DNA of 40,474 nt from Candidatus Eisenbacteria bacterium (GCA_030017955.1 JASEGR010000021.1:1-40474); one strand, 5' to 3'. Positions 31,815-39,846 are shown, counted from the stretch's first letter. Translations and numbers: made by a program. The notes: generated by a model not told the origin, from the sequence alone.

Positions 31815-32576
31815 TCATACGAAAAACAGGGACGGTTCCCCGAACGTGAAGGTCTCACCCTTGAGCAACGCCGATCTCACGTCGTGTCCCATCTTGCGTT
31901 CTCCGGCGTCCCACCGTGCCAGCAGACCTGCATAGATCCTAGAAGGCACAGTCGGCGTGGCAATAGCGCCGAGTTTCAGCGACGATGTCGGCACGAGGGC
32001 TCGAAGTCCGCGTAGAGCATCGAGGTAGCAGTCGCGATGTGTCACATCGAAAATCTGATATAGGACAGCCCGGTGTGCCGCTCGCGGAAAGCACGCGGAC
32101 GCGGCGCGGTGTATGAGCTGATAGGGCAGGTGGAGTACACGGTCAACAGTCAGTTTGTCTTCTGTAGCCGTGTGAAGCATGTCGAGCCACCCACCAAGAA
32201 CGTCGCATCGGTTTGTATCGCGCGGCTCATGTAGCCATGCGCTAACCGTTTCGTACTCCGGCTCGGTGTACTTGGCCTCGATCGCGATGGCAACCGATGA
32301 CGAGATGATCATGAGATCTGTGCAGGATGGCTTTCCCCGGCCGCGCCTGACACCGACCGAATGCTCAAAGGAGAACGTAATCGGCGCGACTACCGGAAAG
32401 CGGAGCTGATTCTGGAGTGGAGTAAGTCTCGCAAGGGCATCCTGCCAATATGCGACGAGCGGGATCGTCGACCGTCGCGGCGAGTTGAGATCGGCATCAT
32501 GCAGGGCGCCTACGATGCCCCGCCAATCAGGTTGCGGTGTACCCCTCATGGATAGAAGCAACTCAGCCTCATTCAT
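31815..32576 (-). CDS. PD-(D/E)XK-like nuclease candidate, unknown family
   Basis: I do not recognise this 253-residue protein by name. It carries a motif compatible with the restriction-endonuclease fold: CTDLMI with Asp87, then the strand SSVAIAIEAKYTEPE with Glu100 and Lys102 (D-x12-E-x-K). Further landmarks are LPYQLIHRAASACF and AVLYQIFDVTH. The ATG at 32576 (MNEAELLLSMRGTPQPDWRG) was preferred over an earlier TTG at 32633. It has no good ribosome site, so the start is uncertain. It precedes the K+ channel (94-base gap) and the DUF262 protein on the same strand. Confidence 0.6.
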   Translation of the reverse strand: MNEAELLLSMRGTPQPDWRGIVGALHDADLNSPRRSTIPLVAYWQDALARLTPLQNQLRFPVVAPITFSFEHSVGVRRGRGKPSCTDLMIISSSVAIAIEAKYTEPEYETVSAWLHEPRDTNRCDVLGGWLDMLHTATEDKLTVDRVLHLPYQLIHRAASACFPRAAHRAVLYQIFDVTHRDCYLDALRGLRALVPTSSLKLGAIATPTVPSRIYAGLLARWDAGERKMGHDVRSALLKGETFTFGEPSLFFV

Positions 32577-33060
32577 CGTCGCAAGCCGCTCAACTGAATG
32601 TATACTGCAAGGATAACAGGATAAACATTGCAAGTCTCACAGCACAACTTGAATCTAACACAACCGCGGTCTGAGTGCAACTTCTGTTCTGTCATCGAGT
32701 CTGAGCAGCTTGTCACTTGAGCAATTTCCAGATTATGCCATGGGAACCGCTATTTAACTGGGTAATAACTGCGGATATCAGCTGAGGAGCGCGGCGGCAG
32801 GCTGAGGTCAATCTCGGAGTTGTCGTGTCCGGGAGTTCAGGCTGAAGAGCAACTGCCGGGCCACGTCTTACTTGCTGATAACCGACCTTCTCCCCTTTCG
32901 CCTCATGATCCCGCTTTTCTTCGGGACCCCGAGCTTGGGAACAAGAGTCTTCTTTCTTATCTGGGACGGTTTGAGAATTCGTCTTGGTCCTTGAATGCTT
33001 TTCATCTTTTCTGGTCTCGCATGAACACCTCTAGAGACCTGCGCGACCTGTGTCAAGAAC
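32577..33060 (-). other. intergenic stretch before the island-flanking tRNA-Arg
   Basis: About 480 bases without a convincing gene. Near 32819-32834 is gttgtcgtgtccggga, like the left arm of the repeat at 1-12, with a weak partner gccgggccacgtc at 32856-32868. A short basic minus-strand frame (45 residues, 32868-33005) reads MKSIQGPRRILKPSQIRKK then LVPKLGVPKKSGIMRRKG. It has core-like codons but no ribosome site. It could be a small protein or the remnant of one. No terminator with a U-tract was seen. Confidence 0.4.
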
Positions 33061-33137
33061 TGGTACCCCCGGGGTGAGTCGAACACCCGGCACACGGTTT
33101 AGGAAACCGTTGCTCTATCCATCTGAGCTACGGGGGC
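33061..33137 (-). tRNA. tRNA-Arg(CCT)
   Basis: The minus strand gives acceptor GCCCCCG/CGGGGGT (terminal G-U pair), D arm GCTC/GAGC, anticodon stem ACGGT/ACCGT with loop TTCCTAA (anticodon CCT) and T arm GGGTG-TTCGACT-CACCC. The discriminator is A, with CCA encoded at 33061-33063. It reads AGG codons, which are common in the core genes here. It forms the right border of the accessory region. Confidence 0.96.
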
Positions 33138-33245
33138 AAAGACAAGAATCAAGAATCGAAACCGAGAACCGGCCCGGAGAATCAAAGTCGAGATGCCGAC
33201 GTCCGCAACCAGGCCTCAAGAAACGCAAAACCGGAGCAACGACCC

Positions 33246-33773
33246 TCACTCGCTCTCATATTTCACGAGTGAGAATACGTCATAGCCGTCGAGCTTTTCT
33301 CTGCCGTTCAGGAAAACGAGTTCGATGAGGAAGCCGATCCCGCACACGTTGCCGCCGAGTTTTTCCACCAGCTTCACTGCGGCGAGCGCAGTCCCCCCTG
33401 TTGCGAGGAGGTCGTCAATCACGAGAACGTTCTGTCCCCTGGAAATCGAATCCTCATGAATTTCGATTGCATCTGTTCCATATTCGAGGTGATATTCTTC
33501 CCTGACTTTCTTCCAGGGCAGCTTCCCTGGTTTTCTTGCAGGGATGAATGGAAGCCCTCGCTTGAATGCGAGCGCGCCGCCGAGAATGAAACCCCTTGAT
33601 TCTATTCCGAGCACGGCATCAACCTTCGTCCCTTTGAAATGTTCGTCGAGCAAAGAAACTGCGCGCGAAAACTGTTTCCCATCGTTGAGAAGAGTAGTTA
33701 TGTCCTTGAATACGATTCCCGCCTTAGGAAATCCGGGAACATCTCTTATGTACTTCGATAGCTCCTGGCTCAC
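33246..33773 (-). CDS. apt: adenine phosphoribosyltransferase
   Basis: APRT salvages adenine with PRPP to AMP. The 175-residue protein has IRDVPGFPKAGIVFKDITTLL, GIESRGFILGGALA, the flexible-loop region RKPGKLPWKKVREEYHLEYG and the PRPP motif VLVIDDLLATGGTA. All are family hallmarks. It starts at GTG with GGAGG six bases upstream. It is 12 bases after the sigma-factor gene and the last gene before tRNA-Arg(CCT). Confidence 0.97.
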   Translation of the reverse strand: MSQELSKYIRDVPGFPKAGIVFKDITTLLNDGKQFSRAVSLLDEHFKGTKVDAVLGIESRGFILGGALAFKRGLPFIPARKPGKLPWKKVREEYHLEYGTDAIEIHEDSISRGQNVLVIDDLLATGGTALAAVKLVEKLGGNVCGIGFLIELVFLNGREKLDGYDVFSLVKYESE

Positions 33774-33785
33774 GCGTTCCTCCTC

Positions 33786-34850
33786 TTACACAAACGTCCC
33801 GGACTGGAAAGACCTCTCGGTCATTTCTACCAGCCGTTTCATCTTGAGCAAAGCTCTCTTCTCCAGTTGGCGGACTCTCTCCCTGCTCACGCCAAAGAAA
33901 GACCCAGTTTCAGCGAGTGTCCTTGTCGTGCCGTCATAGAACCCGTACCTTATTCTTAATATTGTTTCCTCCCTCTTGGGAAGTCTTTCAAGAAGTCTTG
34001 ATATCCACTCGTTCCTCAGGTGAAGCTCGACAAGGTCTTCCGGTGACGGTGCGACAAGCGCCGGCTGGGTTTCGGCAAGTCCGTCGAGCGCTTCCAAGCT
34101 TGAAACGTAATCAAGTGACTTTATGCTCTCGATCAGTGTGCCGACTTTCTCGACTTTCTTGAGAGGTTCCTTGATTTCAGCTGCAGTCTCCTCGATGGTC
34201 GGTCTCCTGGCCAGCTTCTGCGTGAGCTTTTGTTCAGCTTTGATGTAGCGGTTGGCCAGATGAATGACATGCAGAGGAATTCTCACAGTCCTGGATTGGT
34301 TCGCTATACCTCTGGAGATTGACTGTCTTATCCACCACGAAGCATAGGTGCTGAATCTGAAACCCTTCGTGTGGTCGAACCTGTCCACAGCGAGTATCAA
34401 TCCGAGGTTACCTTCTTCCACGAGGTCAGCAAATGGAACACCGGAGCTCACATAGTTCTTGGCCATCTTTATTACGAATCTGAGGTTGGAGACGATCATT
34501 TTCTTTCGCGCCTCTTGACTTCCATTGCGCGCTGCCATGGCGCAAGCGACTTCTTCGGTCGGACTGAGCAAGGGATACTTTCTGACTTCTCTTACATAGA
34601 TCTGGAATGAGTCTAATATCTCAGGCGGCAGTTCCTTGTCAGGTCGCTCTTCTTCTTCTTCCTTGATTATGACGCCAAGGTCTCTTGCAAGGTCCAGGAA
34701 CAACGCGAACTCGGTTTCGTCAAAATCCGCACATTTGGCAAGCTCGTCGATGCTGTGTGAAGAGAGGAACCCTTTTTCCTTTCCTTTTTCGAGAAGCGCA
34801 GTGACCTTCTTCTTGAAGTCCTGTTTCGACTGCTTCTGCTTTGAAACCAA
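33786..34850 (-). CDS. sigma-70 family factor (RpoD/RpoS type)
   Basis: This 354-residue sigma factor has a short 1.1-like N-terminus with an acidic stretch (EEEEERPDKELPP) and region 1.2 (DSFQIYVREVRKYPLLSPTEE). Region 2 (NLRFVIKMAKNY, DLVEEGNLGLILAVDRFDHTKGFRFSTYASWWIRQSISRGIANQSRTVRIPLHV), region 3 and region 4 (LPKREETILRIRYGF, GVSRERVRQLEKRALLKMKRL) follow. It is too small for a usual primary RpoD and may be a second, RpoS-like factor or a compact primary one. TTG start with GGAG six bases upstream. It lies between acylphosphatase and apt. The -10-recognition sequence is standard. Confidence 0.93.
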   Translation of the reverse strand: MVSKQKQSKQDFKKKVTALLEKGKEKGFLSSHSIDELAKCADFDETEFALFLDLARDLGVIIKEEEEERPDKELPPEILDSFQIYVREVRKYPLLSPTEEVACAMAARNGSQEARKKMIVSNLRFVIKMAKNYVSSGVPFADLVEEGNLGLILAVDRFDHTKGFRFSTYASWWIRQSISRGIANQSRTVRIPLHVIHLANRYIKAEQKLTQKLARRPTIEETAAEIKEPLKKVEKVGTLIESIKSLDYVSSLEALDGLAETQPALVAPSPEDLVELHLRNEWISRLLERLPKREETILRIRYGFYDGTTRTLAETGSFFGVSRERVRQLEKRALLKMKRLVEMTERSFQSGTFV

Positions 34851-34875
34851 GGTGCTCCACCCTTTCGCCCGGGTG

Positions 34876-35154
34876 CTAGAATTTCACATCAAAGCTCTTC
34901 AAGTCTCCTTGGAATTCCTTCCATTCGACGAAAACGTTTTCAACGCTTGCCGCTCTTGGTCCGACCCTGAGCTCTGTCACCAACTCCTCTATGAGGCCTC
35001 TCTCCCCCTCTGCCTCGACTTCCACATCCCCGTTTCTCAAGTTTCGCGTGTATCCGGAGAGCCCGAGCTCATTGCCTATTCTTATGGCAAAGAACCTGTA
35101 TCCAACGCCCTGAACGACTCCTTGAACAATAATGTGAGCTCTTACTTGAGCCAT
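34876..35154 (-). CDS. acyP: acylphosphatase
   Basis: Acylphosphatase hydrolyses acyl phosphates such as 1,3-bisphosphoglycerate. The 92-residue protein has VQGVVQGVGYRFFAIRIGNELGLSGYTRNLRNGDVEVEAEG, with the catalytic Arg in GYRFF and the Asn in TRNLRNG. ATG start. It lies 20 bases after lemA and 25 before the sigma-factor gene, so it is co-transcribed. Confidence 0.95.
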   Translation of the reverse strand: MAQVRAHIIVQGVVQGVGYRFFAIRIGNELGLSGYTRNLRNGDVEVEAEGERGLIEELVTELRVGPRAASVENVFVEWKEFQGDLKSFDVKF

Positions 35155-35174
35155 GCTTTCCGTCGAGCCCGTGA

Positions 35175-35738
35175 CTAGAATTTTACCTCAGGAACTTCCT
35201 TAGCGCCAGCTTCAGCCTCGAAGTATACGCCCGGCTTATCCAGTCCACGCCGCTTGGCAAAGAATTTCCCGAACACTTCACGAATATAAGTGTTAAATGC
35301 GCGGACTGATTCGTTATATCTCTGCCTCTCAACCGCTATTCGATTCTCGGTTCCCTCGAGCTGTGCCTGCAGAGTTTGGAAGTTCTCCGAGGCGCGAAGC
35401 TGCGGGTAATTCTCCGCAACCAGAAGGAGCCTCGAAATTGCACCAGTCATGGCCTTCGCGTTCTCTATCTTTCCTTCCGTGGTTGTCGCGCCTGTCCACC
35501 CACTTCTGAGTTTCGTGACCTCTTCGAATAGGCTCGATTCATGCTTTGCATAACCTTTGACAGTCTCGACCAGGTTTGGAACCAAATCGTTTCTTCTTTG
35601 AAGCTGCGCTTCAACCTGTGCCCAGCTGCCGTTGACTTGCTCGTTGAGCCGGACGACTCTATTGAGACCGTTCACGTACCACGACAGGATTATTATTACT
35701 ACGATCAATATTCCAATGAGCCATGCAGCATTTTTCAT
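35175..35738 (-). CDS. lemA: LemA family protein
   Basis: This 187-residue protein has an N-terminal membrane anchor (AAWLIGILIVVIIILSWYVNGLN). The LemA helical domain follows: VVRLNEQVNGSWAQVEAQLQRRNDLVPNLVETVKGYAKHE, LRASENFQTLQAQLEGTENRIAVERQRYNESVRAFNTYIR. The C-terminus (EAEAGAKEVPEVKF) is standard. Function is unproven, but LemA is very often linked to TPM-domain proteins, as here (TPM gene directly upstream). Ribosome site GAGGAGG before the ATG. Confidence 0.95.
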   Translation of the reverse strand: MKNAAWLIGILIVVIIILSWYVNGLNRVVRLNEQVNGSWAQVEAQLQRRNDLVPNLVETVKGYAKHESSLFEEVTKLRSGWTGATTTEGKIENAKAMTGAISRLLLVAENYPQLRASENFQTLQAQLEGTENRIAVERQRYNESVRAFNTYIREVFGKFFAKRRGLDKPGVYFEAEAGAKEVPEVKF

Positions 35739-35833
35739 GTCATCTACCTCCTCGGTTTCTTGTTACCAACCACCTCTGACTTCTCTGGCTAGCAGATATT
35801 CCAACGCGCCGCTAAGCGCTCGAAGCAGAAACT

Positions 35834-36757
35834 CTACCAGCCACCGCCTGCTCCTCCACCGCCGCAGCTACCACCGCCGAAACCACCGAATCCGCCGCCA
35901 AATCCACCTCCCTTCAGGCCGCCGCCGAATCCGCCAATCATCCAGAAAGGAAATCCGGTGGACCTGCGGGAACCAGGACGCCGTCCTCCACTCGACACAA
36001 TCATCAGGATTACAAAGATAATGACAAAAATAATAGTCATCACGGAACGGACATTCTTCCGAGCCGAAATGTCCCGCGGCAGGGCAGCGAGCCTGTCAAC
36101 TGATGCCAATGTGACGCCTTCCTGTTTGGCAATCCGCGCCGCAATCACGTTGACTGCAGAAAGAAGCCCTCCGCCATAATCTCCTTCTCTGAAAGACGGG
36201 CGCAGTATGTTCCGGTAGATCTGAGATGCTATTGCATCGGGTATCACATCCTCGAGTCCGTAGCCGGTCTTGATCCAGAGCTTCTTGTCTTCAATGGCCG
36301 CGACGAGCAAGAGCCCGTTGTCTTTTCCCTTCTTGCCGATTCCCCATTTCATGAAAAGGTCAACTGAATAGTCATGTATCTCGATCCCGCCTGTCGTTTT
36401 GACAGTGACCACAACGAGCTCTGCCCCTGTCTTTTCCTCGAGTTCGCAGGATATCGCTTCCATTCTTGCCTTGGTCTCTTCCGGTATCACTCCGGCAAAA
36501 TCATCAACAAATCCGACTGGCCTGGGAACCTCCTCTGCAAAAGCGAATCCGGGACAAGGATTACTTTGAAGGCCCAAGTTGTTCGCCACGAATGTCAGCC
36601 CGGGCAGTTTGTTTGTAAACTGGAGGACACCAGGCGTGAAAGTGAGAAGGGCTAAAGCGGCCAGTCCAGCCAATGCACGGAAGTTACAACCGCGGCAATT
36701 AGCGGCTGAGAAGTGGTCTGCAGGGAATCGGGGTGGAAGCAGCTTTTTGGACTTCAA
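35834..36757 (-). CDS. TPM-domain membrane protein with Gly-rich tail
   Basis: This 307-residue protein has an N-terminal hydrophobic region (LAGLAALALLTF). The TPM domain (about 78-220) includes VGFVDDFAGVIPEETKARMEAI, TGAELVVVTVKTTGG, LLVAAIEDKKLWIKTGYGLEDVIPD and FREGDYGGGLLSAV. A transmembrane helix (MTIIFVIIFVILMIVSS) and a Gly/Phe repeat tail (GGGFGGGFGGFGGGSCGGGG) follow. It resembles YgcG/Psb32-type proteins, which are thought to act in the envelope. TTG start overlapping the stop of the upstream gene (TTGA), so translation is coupled. The Gly-rich tail, common in this family, ends with GGGW. Confidence 0.9.
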   Translation of the reverse strand: MKSKKLLPPRFPADHFSAANCRGCNFRALAGLAALALLTFTPGVLQFTNKLPGLTFVANNLGLQSNPCPGFAFAEEVPRPVGFVDDFAGVIPEETKARMEAISCELEEKTGAELVVVTVKTTGGIEIHDYSVDLFMKWGIGKKGKDNGLLLVAAIEDKKLWIKTGYGLEDVIPDAIASQIYRNILRPSFREGDYGGGLLSAVNVIAARIAKQEGVTLASVDRLAALPRDISARKNVRSVMTIIFVIIFVILMIVSSGGRRPGSRRSTGFPFWMIGGFGGGLKGGGFGGGFGGFGGGSCGGGGAGGGW

Positions 36758-37515
36758 GGTTTTTCTCTGGTGCGAAGTGTGTCGGCAAAAGAAGCAAGTT
36801 CCTCAATGCAAACAAGATACTCTGAAAGAAGCTTCTCCTCTTCGCCTTGCGGGACTCTTTTTCTCCCAAGTTTCATATCGAGGATAGTTGTCAGAATCCC
36901 AGACCTGATGCCGAAGGCCTCGGATACGGAACTGACAATCTCAGCTTTCCTGCGCGGAGGCTTCATATCCTTGAGCACAAGCATCGCTCTGAAGATTGGA
37001 ATCAGGGAGTTGAGCGACTGTTCAAGGACCTTCTCAAGCCCTCTTTTTGCCAGACCAATCTCAAGGTAGGCCTGCCTTACTCGAAGAAGAGCTCCTTTGA
37101 GCTGCTGCTCACATTCAAGCCGGAGACTCTGGTTGCTGAGCTCAACGCCTGCAAATGGGTCTTCTCCGTAGACCAGGAGACTCGTTTCCCGCATATCAAG
37201 AAACTCGATCGGGAAAACGTCAAGCGATGTTGCGACATAGCTGGGCGTAAGAAAGACCGGGGCCACTATGCGCTTTTTGAAGCCTGACTCCACAAGCTTG
37301 AGGCATTTTCTCAAGAAAGCGGGACTGATTTCCTTGACCAGAAGAGCGATGTTGACGTTCGAATGGCCGGGAACAAAGTCAGGCCCGGTTGCGCTCCCGA
37401 AGATGAATGCGGATTCAATTGCATCTCTCTCGATGGCAAGGAAGTCTCGAAGATATGGCTCGACGACTTTCGCAACATCAGGTCTCAGTTTTTCAAGGTT
37501 CTTCAATGGTTCCAA
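36754..37515 (-). CDS. nucleotidyltransferase-fold protein lacking the acidic residues
   Basis: This 253-residue protein opens with helices (LEKLRPDVAKVVEPYLRDFL). A nucleotidyltransferase-like segment, SAFIFGSATGPDFVPGHSNVNIALLV, follows. The usual motif is GS-x-GSDxDL. Here both Asp positions read Asn (SNVNI), so catalysis is unlikely. Helical C-terminal segments follow (QLKGALLRVRQAYLEIGLAK; LNSLIPIFRAMLVLKD). I preferred the TTG at 37515, which has a GGAGG site six bases upstream; a longer frame begins at 37545. It may be a nucleotide- or RNA-binding structural protein. It is the first gene of the TPM-lemA-acyP-sigma-apt series. Confidence 0.75.
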   Translation of the reverse strand: MEPLKNLEKLRPDVAKVVEPYLRDFLAIERDAIESAFIFGSATGPDFVPGHSNVNIALLVKEISPAFLRKCLKLVESGFKKRIVAPVFLTPSYVATSLDVFPIEFLDMRETSLLVYGEDPFAGVELSNQSLRLECEQQLKGALLRVRQAYLEIGLAKRGLEKVLEQSLNSLIPIFRAMLVLKDMKPPRRKAEIVSSVSEAFGIRSGILTTILDMKLGRKRVPQGEEEKLLSEYLVCIEELASFADTLRTREKP

Positions 37516-37611
37516 AGTTTCACCTCCGGAACATGCCGGAAACAATCAACTTTTGCCCAAACAGTATAAGCATTCAGAGCACAGTGTCAAAGGATTGTGT
37601 TAGCGGAGTTT

Positions 37612-37703
37612 CCCCTCACCTCAATCCTCTCCCCAGGAGGGAGAGGAAGAATAAACCCCTCACCCTACCCTCTCCCCGGAGGGAAGAGGATCAACGCGAG
37701 GGG
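37612..37703. repeat. tandem pair of CT/GA-rich palindromic repeats
   Basis: Two similar units follow each other. 37612-37647 starts cccctcacctcaatcctctcc and continues with a ggagggagagga arm. 37656-37703 starts cccctcaccctaccctctcc and continues with ggagggaagagga. The second unit shares 22 identical bases, in inverted orientation, with the repeat at 20230-20265. They sit in the 243-base gap between the nucleotidyltransferase-like gene and the flavoprotein gene. Confidence 0.65.
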
Positions 37704-37758
37704 AACTATGTCGAACTACTGACCTTATTCAGTGCAGATGTGTCGAAAGCGGCCGCAA

Positions 37759-39000
37759 TCATACATTCACGGGTATCCTTAGAACTCTGGCCCCGAGCGA
37801 GAGCATTGACCGGAACAATGTCTTCCGGACCCCAAACGGAGAAAGCCACCACTTCTCAAACAGGACCTTCCCCAGGTGCCACGCTTTTCCGATGTCCCGC
37901 AGTTTGAGCTCCGGAGCCGGTTCACCGAAGAAATCTCCGAATGCAAAGCCGGCAAGACCCTCCCCCGCTTCGAGCATGCAATACCCGGTTCCGCAAAATT
38001 CAGCCGTGGATGTACGGCCGGCGATGTCATCGGCAACCCTCCGCGCAACCACTTCGGCCTGCGCATGTGCAAAGACTCCGGCTTTCGGCAGCATCATCGG
38101 CACATCGGGCTTCCACCGCCCGGGGATGCTGAGTGATGTGATGTCGCCGATTGCGTAGATGTTTTCGATTTTTGTCTTAAGCGTGAAACGGTCAACTGGA
38201 ATCCACCCGGCCTCATTTACGAGTTTGGCTTCCCGGACAAGAGAAGGAGCGCGATGCGGCGGAATAGCTATGAGCAAGTCGTACCGGACCGGTTTGATTC
38301 CGTCAAAGACGAGTTGGCGCTCCAGTGCGTTCAGCGACGCCAGCTTATGCAGTGGATGAAACGAAATGCCTTTGGATGTCAGCATTTGCTTGACTGCCTC
38401 GCCAAGTTGCGGGCCTGCAACGGGCATCGGTTGTGGCTCAGGCGTATAGAGATGTATATCTACTTTGTCCTGAATCCCACGCCTGCGGAAATAGTCGGCC
38501 ATCAGCATTGCGGCTTCATGAGGCGCGCCGGGACATTTGTATGGAACCGAGCAAACAACCAGTGTAACGTTTCCCCCATTGAATTGAGCGAGAGTTTGCT
38601 GGAGTTTTCGAGTTTCTTGAAACGTGTAAAACGAATGAGCAGTTTGTGAAAGGCCGGGTATAGCCTCCGGGGCGAGTTCTGCTCCCAAAGCGATGACCAG
38701 GTAGTCGTAGCCGAACGTACGCTCCGAAGTTGCGACAGAGCGATTGGGAATGTCGATACTCTTCGCCTCCGCTTGAACGACTTCGATGCCCCGGTGGACG
38801 AGAGATCCCAGGGGCCTGGTAATACTTTCCGGCCGCCGGCCGCCCACCATCAGCCAGAGAAACGACGGAGCAAAGGCGTGCTCAGCGGTCTTCTCAACAA
38901 GAACGATTCTGTGATGCCGTGCCAGCCTGCGACGGAGTTCGTTGGAAACGACAAGTCCGCCGACCCCTCCGCCTAATACTACGATTGTTTTTGCGTTCAT
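37759..39000 (-). CDS. sulfide:quinone-oxidoreductase-like flavoprotein
   Basis: This 413-residue two-Rossmann flavoprotein has the FAD motif VVLGGGVGGLVVSNELRRR at 7-25 and VIALGAELAPEAIPGL. Conserved cysteines are seen at 150 and 156 (VVCSVPYKCPGAP) and at 336 and 341 (FCGTGYC). The second FAD motif is IYAIGDI with Asp286, and LPKAGVFAHAQAEVVA follows. These cysteines and the two-domain layout are like SQR/FccB enzymes that oxidise sulfide. A C-terminal amphipathic segment (WWLSPFGVRKTLFRSMLSLG) may bind membrane. ATG start. It is the third gene of the ArsR-DsrE operon. Substrate inferred from the operon. Confidence 0.82.
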   Translation of the reverse strand: MNAKTIVVLGGGVGGLVVSNELRRRLARHHRIVLVEKTAEHAFAPSFLWLMVGGRRPESITRPLGSLVHRGIEVVQAEAKSIDIPNRSVATSERTFGYDYLVIALGAELAPEAIPGLSQTAHSFYTFQETRKLQQTLAQFNGGNVTLVVCSVPYKCPGAPHEAAMLMADYFRRRGIQDKVDIHLYTPEPQPMPVAGPQLGEAVKQMLTSKGISFHPLHKLASLNALERQLVFDGIKPVRYDLLIAIPPHRAPSLVREAKLVNEAGWIPVDRFTLKTKIENIYAIGDITSLSIPGRWKPDVPMMLPKAGVFAHAQAEVVARRVADDIAGRTSTAEFCGTGYCMLEAGEGLAGFAFGDFFGEPAPELKLRDIGKAWHLGKVLFEKWWLSPFGVRKTLFRSMLSLGARVLRIPVNV

Positions 39001-39079
39001 TCCAACTCCTCCAGGTTAGATGCGCCGCCTGCGCCCGGCCCGAAATCCAGTCTCCGAAGAGAGGCGCACGTACTCGCCA

Positions 39080-39433
39080 CTAAAACGTAAACGCTTTGTC
39101 GGCTTCGACGGACCACCGCGCCAATTCCATCATATTGCTTCTCTCAACACCCTCGATCAGTTGGGCGTTGCTAATCCCCCGGGGATCAAGACAGCTGCCG
39201 CAGGTTTTCACTTTTCCGCCGCGGGCGACAACTGACTTCAGCATCCGCTCGATGTTGTAGTATCCCTGAGGCGTTGTTTGGTTTGGGATTGCACAAGCGA
39301 CAGCGTCAGCAATCAGAAACACCAATACCTGCGCGGAAGGATGATCCTTCTCGATGCTCATTGCCAGCCGCAGGGCGTTATACGCTTTCTCCGTGCCATA
39401 CGGAGCGTCATTGATGAGTATGAGCATTTTCAT
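39080..39433 (-). CDS. DsrE/DsrF-like protein
   Basis: This 117-residue protein has a DsrE fold: MKMLILINDAPYGTEKAYNALRLAMSI, AQVLVFLIADAVACAI, GYYNIERMLKSVVARGGKVKTCGSCLDPRGI, and VERSNMMELARWSVEADKAF. A CxxC pair (Cys78, Cys81) and Cys47 could carry sulfur in persulfide transfer. ATG start. It lies between the ArsR-type gene and the flavoprotein gene on the same strand. Confidence 0.85.
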   Translation of the reverse strand: MKMLILINDAPYGTEKAYNALRLAMSIEKDHPSAQVLVFLIADAVACAIPNQTTPQGYYNIERMLKSVVARGGKVKTCGSCLDPRGISNAQLIEGVERSNMMELARWSVEADKAFTF

Positions 39434-39525
39434 TCAGAGTTCCTCCGTGGCCGCTTGACTTCGAAGAATGACAGAACCAACTGTCGGAAGAGAACTTTCG
39501 CAACATGCAGTGTCCTGGGTTCCCC

Positions 39526-39846
39526 TCACGTGAGACTCTTGAGAATCTTGTCCCTTTGAGAATGATGTTCGACCAGCACTTCACGCATTAGGTCGCACGC
39601 CTTGATGACCTTCGGATTGGAGATGCGGTAGTAAATGTTCACACCGTGACGCCGCGAGACTAGGATTCCTGCTTTCTTCATTAGAGAAAGATGCTGTGAA
39701 ACGTTGGCTTTTGAGATTGACATCTTCTTGGCGATATCGCCTACGCTCATTTGCTTCCCCCGTAGTATGTTCAGCATTTCAAGGCGCTTCGGGTTCGATA
39801 GGGTCTTGCAGATTTCGGCGTGTAGATTATAGAGTTGTCTGTTCAT
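39526..39846 (-). CDS. ArsR/SmtB-family regulator
   Basis: This 106-residue winged-helix protein reads LHAEICKTLSNPKRLEMLNILR, then MSVGDIAKKMSISKANVSQHLSLMKKAGILVSRRHGVNIYYRIS. It lacks the CxC metal motif of metal sensors. It has only two cysteines, Cys13 in the first helix and Cys84 in the last helix (KACDLM), a pair that could form a persulfide or disulfide sensor. It precedes DsrE and the flavoprotein, so a sulfide- or persulfide-responsive repressor is likely by analogy with SqrR/BigR. An operator candidate overlaps its promoter. Confidence 0.88.
   Translation of the reverse strand: MNRQLYNLHAEICKTLSNPKRLEMLNILRGKQMSVGDIAKKMSISKANVSQHLSLMKKAGILVSRRHGVNIYYRISNPKVIKACDLMREVLVEHHSQRDKILKSLT

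Noticed and set aside
31737-32015. Plus-strand 92-codon frame opposite the nuclease-like gene
   Set aside because: It covers the 3' end of the better-supported minus-strand gene and has no ribosome site or motif.
20058-33060. Integrative element with attachment sites at the flanking tRNA genes
   Set aside because: No integrase gene and no repeated tRNA 3' end could be found by eye.
37612-37703. CRISPR array
   Set aside because: Only two imperfect palindromic units with no regular spacers and no cas gene.
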